Source: Bin75 sp965200435 (lineage in GTDB: Bacteria > Nitrospirota > Nitrospiria > Nitrospirales > UBA8639). Taken from it: a stretch of 64,000 nt of DNA. Below are positions 1 to 6,973 of the stretch, one piece after another; the stretch's first letter is position 1, and the number at the start of each line of letters is the position of its first letter. The notes beneath the pieces are model-generated. The model had not been told where the DNA came from. It saw only the letters and a program-made list of their open reading frames with translations, and ran no database searches. The stretch is from assembly GCA_965200435.1 (NCBI GenBank), contig OZ241337.1, positions 930,001-994,000 on the forward strand. Reading direction: 5' to 3'. A program made the translations under genes and the position numbers.

Positions 1-172
1 GATGCCCGTGTCCAAGCGCATTCACGGCAATGCCGGCGACAAAATCCAGATAATCCCGGTCCTCGGCGTCATAGACGGCACACCCCTTGCCCCGCACCAG
101 GCTGATGGGGAACCGGGCATAGGTATTCATGATCGTCCGAGCGGCACGTTGTTGCAAATCTTCAGTCAGCAT
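1..172 (-). CDS. argD: acetylornithine aminotransferase, N-terminal part (runs off window)
   Basis: Only the N-terminus is present; the gene continues past base 1. The minus strand reads MLTEDLQQRAARTIMNTYAR, then FPISLVRGKGCAVYDAEDRD, then YLDFVAGIAVNALGHGH. This is the characteristic start of ArgD-type class III PLP aminotransferases (NTYARFP...VRG.G...D..G..YLDFVAGIAVN.LGH), which transaminate N-acetylglutamate semialdehyde in arginine synthesis. The ATG at 172 gives the usual N-terminal length. An in-frame GTG at 211 is an alternative start, and neither has a clear Shine-Dalgarno. The PLP lysine lies outside the window, so a related class III aminotransferase cannot be excluded. Confidence 0.8.
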   Translation of the reverse strand, partial: MLTEDLQQRAARTIMNTYARFPISLVRGKGCAVYDAEDRDYLDFVAGIAVNALGHGH

Positions 173-211
173 ACCGGCGAAATCTCGCGTGGAAAGAGGC
201 GAATCTAGCAC

Positions 212-601
212 AGGGCTTCTCGGGGACGCAACGGAATGGAGGCCGCCTTCCTCTCTAAAGGCTCCCTCTCCCCAACGCGGGAGTGGGTTGAGGTGAGGGG
301 GCCATTCACGAGGCCACACCGAAAACAGGTCCCCCCGAGCTTCTGCCAGCAGGCGTTCGTGGGGGAATTTTGGGGAACAGGAATGATCAACGAACAAAGG
401 AACGCCTACACGAATACTGGTTGCCTCCCAAGAAGCCAGGGCAGGATAGGCGGACCGGACTGAAAAAATGGAATTTGAAAACCGTGCAGTTTACAATTGG
501 CATAGCGTCATCCAATCATTGCGTGAAACGTCTCCCAGACACGTTCGACGACAACCGTGAAGTCGTCGAGTTGTGCTGGGCCAACTAGATCGAGGGGCTT
601 T
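212..601. other. intergenic, no supported gene
   Basis: About 390 bases between the divergent argD and FRG genes. Short open frames exist on both strands but none has a recognisable product or ribosome-binding site. The segment near 245-300 is a C/G-rich stretch of the kind often found as dispersed intergenic sequence. Promoters for both flanking genes should lie here but I could not identify convincing boxes. Confidence 0.4.
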
Positions 602-1546
602 ATGTTATCTTCTTTTTTTTCATCTTGTCCTTTTCACAAAGAAAAGATCGAGACGTGGAAAGATCCGCGGAAGTGGGAAGAGAAATGGGAAATCGAGACG
701 TGGAAAGATCCGCGGAAGTGGGAAGAGAAATGGGAAAAACAGCGAGAAGACGGTCAGGAGTGGCTATTCAGGGGCATGCAGTGCGCTAAATGGGAATTAC
801 AAACCTCCTTGGAACGCGCTTGTAGAAAGCGCTACGAAAAAGATCTCAGCGATGCCCCGCACCTCGAATACATTCTTTACCGCGAATTTCGGCGCCGGTA
901 TCAGAACTACAGGGTTGGAAGTCCCGATCCGGTCGGAATCGAATGGCTTTCCCTTATGCAGCATTACGGTGCCCCGACACGCCTGCTCGATTTTACCTAT
1001 TCCTTTTTCATTGCAGCCTATTTTGCAATGGAAAACCCATGTGAGAACTCATGTTGCCATGCCATATGGGCCGTCAGGAGCGAATGGGTTAAGGAGAAAG
1101 GAGTGAAATTGCTTGAACATCGTGGCAAAGATGTTCGTTATCTCAAAAATGCACAGAACGAACAGGAGTGGGAATTGCAGCAATCCTTTTTTGAGTCGCT
1201 TCTGAATCTTCAGGAGGACGACCGTCAAAAACGTATCAAGCGCAGCGAAAAGAACCCCTCTTGCGTCTTTCCCGTCAACGCGATGAGGCTGAATGAACGA
1301 TCAACAATCCAACAGGGAGTCTTTCTCTGTACAGGTAATGTCACAAGATCCTTTGAAGAGAATCTGGAAAGCCTAAAAGGACTTCACGAACGAGAAAATC
1401 TTGTCAAACTTGTCATCCCTGACCAACTGCGATTGAAGGTGCTCCAAAACCTGCATTCGATGAACATCAACAGGGCCTCCCTCTTTCCAGGACTTGAAGG
1501 TTTTGCCCGATCCTTGGAAATCTATCATCCGTTAGGGAGCCTCTGA
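602..1546 (+). CDS. FRG-domain protein
   Basis: 314 residues from ATG 602, preceded by GAGGGG about 6 bases upstream; the GTG at 557 in the same frame lacks such a site. The FRG domain is visible as WLFRG (54-58) followed by LMQHYGAPTRLLDFT (118-132) and a late QQGVF segment, the family signature motifs. The molecular function of FRG domains is not established; they are frequent in accessory regions. An N-terminal 15-residue segment (ETWKDPRKWEEKWEI) is tandemly duplicated. The last residues (LGSL and the TGA stop) lie inside the left end of a MITE remnant, so the original C-terminus has probably been replaced. Base composition is visibly more A+T-rich than the neighbouring genes, suggesting acquisition. 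Confidence 0.75.
   Translation: MLSSFFSSCPFHKEKIETWKDPRKWEEKWEIETWKDPRKWEEKWEKQREDGQEWLFRGMQCAKWELQTSLERACRKRYEKDLSDAPHLEYILYREFRRRYQNYRVGSPDPVGIEWLSLMQHYGAPTRLLDFTYSFFIAAYFAMENPCENSCCHAIWAVRSEWVKEKGVKLLEHRGKDVRYLKNAQNEQEWELQQSFFESLLNLQEDDRQKRIKRSEKNPSCVFPVNAMRLNERSTIQQGVFLCTGNVTRSFEENLESLKGLHERENLVKLVIPDQLRLKVLQNLHSMNINRASLFPGLEGFARSLEIYHPLGSL
647..736 (+). repeat. perfect 45-bp tandem duplication inside the FRG gene
   Basis: Bases 647-691 are repeated exactly at 692-736. The unit is a multiple of three and adds 15 Trp/Lys/Glu-rich residues without breaking the frame. The perfect identity implies a recent event or active repeat-number variation. Confidence 0.95.
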
Positions 1547-1572
1547 TTTAGTGTGATAGCGGGATGCGGGGC
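1533..1572 (+). repeat. truncated left end of the GGGAACCTCTGATT MITE
   Basis: TAGGGAGCCTCTGATT followed by TAGTGTGATAGCGGGATGC matches the left end and first interior bases of the complete elements at 47718, 58133 and 6830. Similarity is lost after about 1572. The fragment supplies the last codons and the stop of the FRG gene. Confidence 0.8.
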
Positions 1573-1662
1573 GGGGCCGCCGGCTTGCTGCGCCGGGGGG
1601 CGCCGGCTGACAGCGGTGGAGGAACGAAGGAGACGGCGCGGTGACAAAGAGGGCAACATTGA

Positions 1663-4053
1663 TTACAGGACTCTCTTGATGGTGTGCCCGGGCGTGAGGG
1701 TTTGGAATTGACCGTTGATGGAAACCTGAATCGGCGCCGCGCGACCCGGGCGTGAGGTGAGTTGCAGCGCGTCCTGGGTCACGGTCACATCCAGGGAATG
1801 CCCGCGATACCTCACCCGGAGATGGAGGGCTTCCACGGCCGCCGGAAGACAGGGCTTAAAACAGAGCGTGCCGTCCCGGGTTTCCCATCCCGTATAGGCG
1901 CGTTGCATCAGATCCACCGTCCCGGACATGGCGCCCACGTGAATGCCTTCCGCGGTGGTGCCGGCTTGCAGGTCCAAAACGTCCACACCCAAGGCGTCCT
2001 TGAACAGTTCCCAGGCCAGTGCCGGGTCGGATCTCGTCATGGCCCAGGCGTGCACCACCCGGCTGAGGGAAGACCCATGGGCCGTCCGCTTCGAGTAATA
2101 CTCGACGTTCCGCGAAATGGTGTCCGTCCGGAATGGGTAGTCCAGCCGGTCGAACAGGTCATGCAGTTCATCCGGCGCAAACAGGTAAAAGAGCATCAGC
2201 ACGTCGGCTTGTTTGGAGAGTTTGTAGCGGTTCGTGGAATCCCCTTCGGCCTCGAGAATCCGGTCCAGCCGATGAATGTCCCCATATTGTTGCCGGTAGC
2301 GCTCCCACTCGAATTCCTTTAACGCGTCGTAGCCTTCGAATTGACTTATGATCCCCTGCCCGTGAAAGGGAACGAACATCTTCCGGCTCACGTCTTCCCA
2401 GAGGGCGATCTCGGTGGGGCTGACGTGCAGGAGGTCCGGGACCTCCGTCTGGCTTGACTCCGCAAGCCGGTCCAGGAGTTCCAGTGCCCGGCACAGGATC
2501 CACACCACCATGAGATTGGTATAGGCGTTGTTGTTCAAGCCTGGGGTCTCGGTATCCGGATACTGATCATGGTATTCATCGGGTCCCATCACCCGCAGGA
2601 TCTCATAGCGTTCTTTGTCGGGATTGTAGGAGGTGGCGCTGACCCAAAATCGGGCAATCTCCAGGAACATTTTCGCGCCGGAGGTTGCCAGAAACTCCCA
2701 GTCACCTGTGGCTTCGACATACTGCCAGATGTTGTAGGCAATGGCCGCGTTCACGTGCCGTTGGAGTGTACTGTGGTCCGGGATCCATCGCCCGGACTTG
2801 GGGTTCAGGTGCAGGACTTGGCTTTCTTCACGGCCGTTGCTGCCGCTTTGCCAAGGATACAGCGCCCCACTGAACCCGGCCGTCCTGGCATTTCGCCTGG
2901 CCTGTTCAAGTCGCCGATGCCGGTACAACAGCAGCGCCTTGGTCAGGGAAGGAAATCGCAGGTTCAATACGGGAAAAATATACAGTTCGTCCCAGAAAAT
3001 ATGTCCCCGATACGCCTCGCCGTGCCACCCCCGAGCGGGGACGCCCGCATCCAACTCGATCGTATGCGACGAAACCGTTTGCAACAGGTGAAAGAGGTGT
3101 AACCGGAGCGTGAGTTGGGAGTCTTCTCCGCCTTGGAGTCCCAGGTCGCATTGTTGCCAGACCTGATCCCAGTGTTGGGCATGCGACCGGAGCAGATCCT
3201 CGAACCTGCCGGCGTGCGTCAGCGCATCGCGGGCCTCTTCTCCGCATTCCGAAATGCCGTGATCCCGGGAAGTATACAGCGACACGATTTTTTCAATGGT
3301 CAGGGGCCGGCCTTCCGTCATGAAAATCGTGCATTCCTGGCCGATATAATCCCGGTCCTGCACCGGGGTCCTGGGCAAATCGGCCCAAGCCGCATCGGGA
3401 AAGAAGCCCGTGCGCGCGGCTTGGGCGATGCGGATTTTCGATTGAGTCGTTTCCGTGCAGAGGAAGATCCTGTCGTGGCTGAACGCGGAGGCTTCCAGGG
3501 GGGACAAATGGAGGTTGTTCAGGGCCGCGTAGCGTGGCACGCCGGTGTTGCGAACCCGGCCGTCGAGGCCGGTATGAATCTCCAACGGATCGGACCAATT
3601 GTCAGGAGTAATCACCACCTCCAACCCGGCCAGGTGCGGAACGCCCAGGTGGACGAACCGGCGGCTGTTCACCGTAGTCTTTCGCCCCTGGCGGTCCTGA
3701 AATTGATACGAACGATGCAGGATTCCGGCCTTCAGATCCAGGGTCTGCCGGTACGAGAGCAGGTCAACGGCCTGGATATTGAACCACTCTTCGCCGGGAT
3801 GGCGAAAGGTCAGGACCAACCAATTCGGCAGGTTCACGAGATCTTCATTCTCGATCGTCCGTCCTTCGATTTCCGTCTGCAACCGGTTGTATCCGCCTGC
3901 CAGGTAGGTCCCCGGGTAATGGGTGGAATCGGCGTTGGCCTCGGGCGCCGCTCCTCGGGTGGCAAAGTACCCGTTGCCCAGTGTACAGAGGGCTTCACGC
4001 TGGCGCTCACGCGCGGGATCGAATCCTTCGTAGATTAAGGACCAGTCGCTCAT
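1663..4053 (-). CDS. glycoside hydrolase family 65 protein (disaccharide phosphorylase, trehalose/kojibiose/maltose type)
   Basis: 796 residues, normal for GH65. The N-terminal beta-sandwich has the family motif GNGYFATRGA (near 26-35) and TYLAGGYN. The (alpha/alpha)6 barrel carries GWHGEAYRGHIFWDELYIFP and the general-acid motif GPDEYHDQYP with Glu493. KQADVLMLFYL is the usual late barrel helix. GH65 enzymes cleave alpha-glucosidic disaccharides with phosphate to give beta-glucose 1-phosphate. The start codon overlaps the stop of the upstream gene (ATGA at 4050-4053), so the two are translationally coupled. The upstream protein contains a beta-phosphoglucomutase-like domain that could convert the product to glucose 6-phosphate. 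Substrate specificity cannot be read from the sequence; trehalose is inferred from the neighbour. Confidence 0.9.
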   Translation of the reverse strand: MSDWSLIYEGFDPARERQREALCTLGNGYFATRGAAPEANADSTHYPGTYLAGGYNRLQTEIEGRTIENEDLVNLPNWLVLTFRHPGEEWFNIQAVDLLSYRQTLDLKAGILHRSYQFQDRQGRKTTVNSRRFVHLGVPHLAGLEVVITPDNWSDPLEIHTGLDGRVRNTGVPRYAALNNLHLSPLEASAFSHDRIFLCTETTQSKIRIAQAARTGFFPDAAWADLPRTPVQDRDYIGQECTIFMTEGRPLTIEKIVSLYTSRDHGISECGEEARDALTHAGRFEDLLRSHAQHWDQVWQQCDLGLQGGEDSQLTLRLHLFHLLQTVSSHTIELDAGVPARGWHGEAYRGHIFWDELYIFPVLNLRFPSLTKALLLYRHRRLEQARRNARTAGFSGALYPWQSGSNGREESQVLHLNPKSGRWIPDHSTLQRHVNAAIAYNIWQYVEATGDWEFLATSGAKMFLEIARFWVSATSYNPDKERYEILRVMGPDEYHDQYPDTETPGLNNNAYTNLMVVWILCRALELLDRLAESSQTEVPDLLHVSPTEIALWEDVSRKMFVPFHGQGIISQFEGYDALKEFEWERYRQQYGDIHRLDRILEAEGDSTNRYKLSKQADVLMLFYLFAPDELHDLFDRLDYPFRTDTISRNVEYYSKRTAHGSSLSRVVHAWAMTRSDPALAWELFKDALGVDVLDLQAGTTAEGIHVGAMSGTVDLMQRAYTGWETRDGTLCFKPCLPAAVEALHLRVRYRGHSLDVTVTQDALQLTSRPGRAAPIQVSINGQFQTLTPGHTIKRVL

Positions 4054-5624
4054 GGCGTGCGACTTTCCAGATGACGACTCAATCGCATGAGAAATTCTTT
4101 CATCTCGTGGGGGTTTTGTAATGAATAGGAGGCTGAGGAAAAACGGGAGTCGTGTTCCACCACGATCCCCACGCCATACTCCACCAACTCACGAAACGCG
4201 TGTTCGTCCGTGAGATCGTCGCCGATATACACGGGCTGGTATTGGGACGCTTTCCATTTCAGGCCTTCCAGCAACCACAGCAGGGCTTTCCCTTTATCCC
4301 AGTCGAGTTGCGGTTGCATTTCAAAAACCTTCTTGCCTGCCGAGCGCCGGAGATCGGGAGACTCGGCCATGACCCGGGTGACGGCCTCTTCGACCTTGGA
4401 GACTTCACCGGGATCGACCAGGCGATAGTGCACCGCAATGGAAAATTTTTTCCGCTCGATCAGGGCGCCGGCAATGGATTGGAGGAGAGGCCGGAGTACG
4501 TTCTCCGCGTGATCGAGGGCCTCGGAAAATTGGGTTCCGACTTCATGGGACAGGGCGAAGTGTTCCGGTCCGGCGATATCGAATCCATGGCTGCCGGCAT
4601 AGATCAGCGAATTCAGGTTGACGAGGTTCGTGACGTCCTTTCGGTCCCGACCGCTGATGATCCCGACCGGGCACTGACGACTCAAGGCGTTCAGAACGTC
4701 CCGCACGTCCTGAGCCAACACGGCCAACTCAGGCCGGTCCACAATCGGAGTCAGGGTGCCGTCGTAATCGAGAAACACCACCACCGGTTGTTGCCCCAAC
4801 CGCCCCAGCACAGCGTCGAATCGATCGAGCGCGGACGGCAAGGTCGCGGCGCTACGCCACGTGACCCCGGCTTCATCCAAGACGCCGAGGTCTTTCAGAT
4901 CCGGGACGACCACGTCTCCGCCATGAGCGTGCAGGGCTTCGGCCTGGCCGACGCGGTCGAGGCCCACGACCAGCCCGAAGCCGCCGGCTCGACCCGCTTC
5001 CACCCCGGCCAGGGCGTCTTCGCACACGATGGCCCGTCTCGGGAGGACGTCCAGGCACTCGGCGGCTCTCACAAAGGTATCGGGGTGCGGTTTCCCTCGC
5101 AGGCCAAGGGCGCGGGCGTCCCGGCCATCCACCATGATCTCGAACAGGTCCGTCACTCCCGCGGCTTGCACGATGGCCCGGCCGTTTTCGCTGGCGGTGA
5201 CCACGGCGGTTTTTTTGCCCAGTGACTTGAGCAGTCGCATGAGCGCGATGGTCGAGGGAAAGACCTCCACTCCGTTTTCGTGAAGGGCCTTCAGGAACTG
5301 GACGTTCTTGCGATTCCCCAGCCCGCAAATGGTCTCATACTCCGGTGGATCCGAGGGGTCTCCATGAGGCAGCGTGATGCCCCGGGAGGCCAAAAAACTG
5401 GTCACGCCATCGTACCTGGGCTTGCCGTCGACGTACGTGCAATAGTCTCCAATGGGGTCGAAGGGTTGAAACGACTCTTCGGTTTGCTCGGCGTGCGTCC
5501 GGAGATAATCATCGAACAGGTGTTTCCACGCGGCCGCGTGAACGGCCGCGGTCTTGGTGATAACCCCGTCGAGGTCAAAAATCGCGGCATCGAACCCGCT
5601 CAACTCCAGTATCGATTGATTCAT
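4050..5624 (-). CDS. otsB: HAD beta-phosphoglucomutase-like / trehalose-6-phosphate phosphatase fusion
   Basis: 524 residues from ATG 5624, chosen because the HAD motif FDAAIFDLDG (Asp17/Asp19) then begins at the usual distance; an upstream extension to 5735 is unlike the family. Domain 1 (about 10-250) is a beta-phosphoglucomutase-type HAD phosphatase with the D-x-D nucleophile motif, the TASENG segment, and CEDALAGVEA. Domain 2 (about 280-510) is an OtsB trehalose-6-phosphatase with FLDYDGTLTPI (Asp286/Asp288), GIISGRD, YAGSHGFDI and YIGDDLTDEHAF. The order HAD-TPP followed by GH65 equals the domain order of the single mycobacterial protein OtsB1 (Rv2006), here split into two overlapping genes. 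Likely role: trehalose synthesis or turnover in the cytoplasm. Confidence 0.88.
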   Translation of the reverse strand: MNQSILELSGFDAAIFDLDGVITKTAAVHAAAWKHLFDDYLRTHAEQTEESFQPFDPIGDYCTYVDGKPRYDGVTSFLASRGITLPHGDPSDPPEYETICGLGNRKNVQFLKALHENGVEVFPSTIALMRLLKSLGKKTAVVTASENGRAIVQAAGVTDLFEIMVDGRDARALGLRGKPHPDTFVRAAECLDVLPRRAIVCEDALAGVEAGRAGGFGLVVGLDRVGQAEALHAHGGDVVVPDLKDLGVLDEAGVTWRSAATLPSALDRFDAVLGRLGQQPVVVFLDYDGTLTPIVDRPELAVLAQDVRDVLNALSRQCPVGIISGRDRKDVTNLVNLNSLIYAGSHGFDIAGPEHFALSHEVGTQFSEALDHAENVLRPLLQSIAGALIERKKFSIAVHYRLVDPGEVSKVEEAVTRVMAESPDLRRSAGKKVFEMQPQLDWDKGKALLWLLEGLKWKASQYQPVYIGDDLTDEHAFRELVEYGVGIVVEHDSRFSSASYSLQNPHEMKEFLMRLSRHLESRTP

Positions 5625-5880
5625 GTCGTCTTCGTCCCGACAAAGGGTTGGGGTGTCGGGTTCCGCTGTTCTCCTTCGTCCTCCGTAATCCGACAAGCTC
5701 CTACGGCTATATTCTATCAACGAATGACGGAACACCTACAAGGATGACAACTCCGGTGGGGGGTCGCCACTCATTCTGTAAACTGAATGAACAAACACCC
5801 TCAATGCAGGAACACGCCATGCACGACGCCCGGCATGCACCGGGTGGCACGTCAGTCTATCCTATTTCACCGGCCATTTC

Positions 5881-6826
5881 CAGACAATGTCTAGGTCCAC
5901 CACCTTGGGCACTCGGGTCGTTGGTGAAGGAGGAATGCTCCCGGAAAGTGGCGGCCCAGGATCCCCCTCTTCTGTAGCAGCGCCATCTCATGGCGCTTCT
6001 TGGACAGCAGCCGCTCCAGGAGCCGCATAAGATGCGGCAGCGACAAAGACGGAGCGGCTGACCCTGTGCCCCCCTCTTTTGTAGCGGCGCCATCTCATGG
6101 CGCCTTTTGAACAGCGGCCCCTCCAGGAGCCGCATAAGATGCGAAAGTGACAAAGGCGGAGGGGCCGACCCGGGATCCCCGATGACCAATGTCGGGGATT
6201 GTCTAGATCCACCCCCTGTGGCACTTGGGTTGATGGTGAAGGAGAAATGGTCACGGAGAGGCGCCCCAGGATCCCCCCTCTTCTGTCGCGGCGCCATCTC
6301 ATGGCGCCTCTTGGCCAGCGGCCCCTCCAAGAGCCGCATAAGATGCGAAAGCGACAAAGGCGGAGGGGCCGACCCGGGATCCCCGATGACCAATGTCGGG
6401 GATTGTCTAGATCCACCCCCTGTGGCACTTGGGTTGATGGTGAAGGAGAAATGGTCACGGAGAGGCGCCCCAGGATCCCCCCTCTTCTGTCGCGGCGCCA
6501 TCTCATGGCGCCTCTTGGCCAGCGGCCCCTCCAAGAGCCGCATAAGATGCGAAAGCGACAAAGGCGGAGGGGCCGACCCGGGATCCCCGATGACCAATGT
6601 CGGTCCAGCGGCATAAGATGCCGCTGCGACAAATGCAAAAACAAGACCCTGGATTCCCGATATTCCTGAACACCGGCGCATGTCCGTTGCGGGGCGTTGG
6701 TAAAGGAGGAATGCTCCCGGAAAGCGGCCACCCCAGTCTCCCCCTCTTTTGTAGCGGCGCCATCTCATGGCGCTGCTTGGAGTTCGCCGCAGGCGTCACC
6801 CGCCCCTGCTCACAGACAGGCCTGCC
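5881..6826. repeat. REP/REPIN array with a 214-bp tandem duplication
   Basis: No gene. The block contains REP units of the form GTAG or GTCG, two bases, then the perfect 3-nt-loop hairpin GCGCCATCTCATGGCGC. Examples are at 5974-5996, 6081-6103, 6285-6307, 6499-6521 and 6750-6772. Each is followed in inverted orientation by GCCGCATAAGATGCGGC-type hairpins ending in CGAC (6022-6044, 6333-6355, 6547-6569 degenerate; 6608-6630 GCGGCATAAGATGCCGC). Head-to-head pairs make REPINs. Bases from about 6109 to 6600 contain two near-identical 214-bp units. The leader of each cassette (GGTCCACC..TTGGCACTCGGGT) resembles the right end of the IS in this window. Open frames across this block are repeat-derived and not genes. 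Bases 5740-5880 hold nothing recognisable. Confidence 0.85.
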
Positions 6827-6829
6827 TTA

Positions 6830-6973
6830 GGGACCCTCTGATTTCGTGTGATCGCGGGATGCAGGGCAAGGCGTCCCGCAGCGAAACCCGAGACATATCA
6901 AGTGGATAGTCGAGGGGTGAGCGAGGACACCACGCCGCCATGCGCCCGATCGTGCACGACATCAGCGGGTCCC
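6830..6973 (+). mobile_element. MITE, 144 bp, full length
   Basis: Inverted ends GGGACCCTCTGATT and the complement of its partner at 6960-6973, flanked by TA on both sides (6828-6829 and 6974-6975). The interior matches the copies at 47718 and 58133. The right-hand TA plus first G form the TAG stop codon of the minus-strand autotransporter gene. No coding capacity; presumably mobilised by a transposase elsewhere. Confidence 0.85.

Noticed and set aside
5857..6768. 303-codon minus-strand frame with repeated peptides
   Set aside because: Entirely composed of the REPIN cassettes; peptides repeat with the DNA period and change frame between cassettes. Same verdict for frames in 33079-33684.
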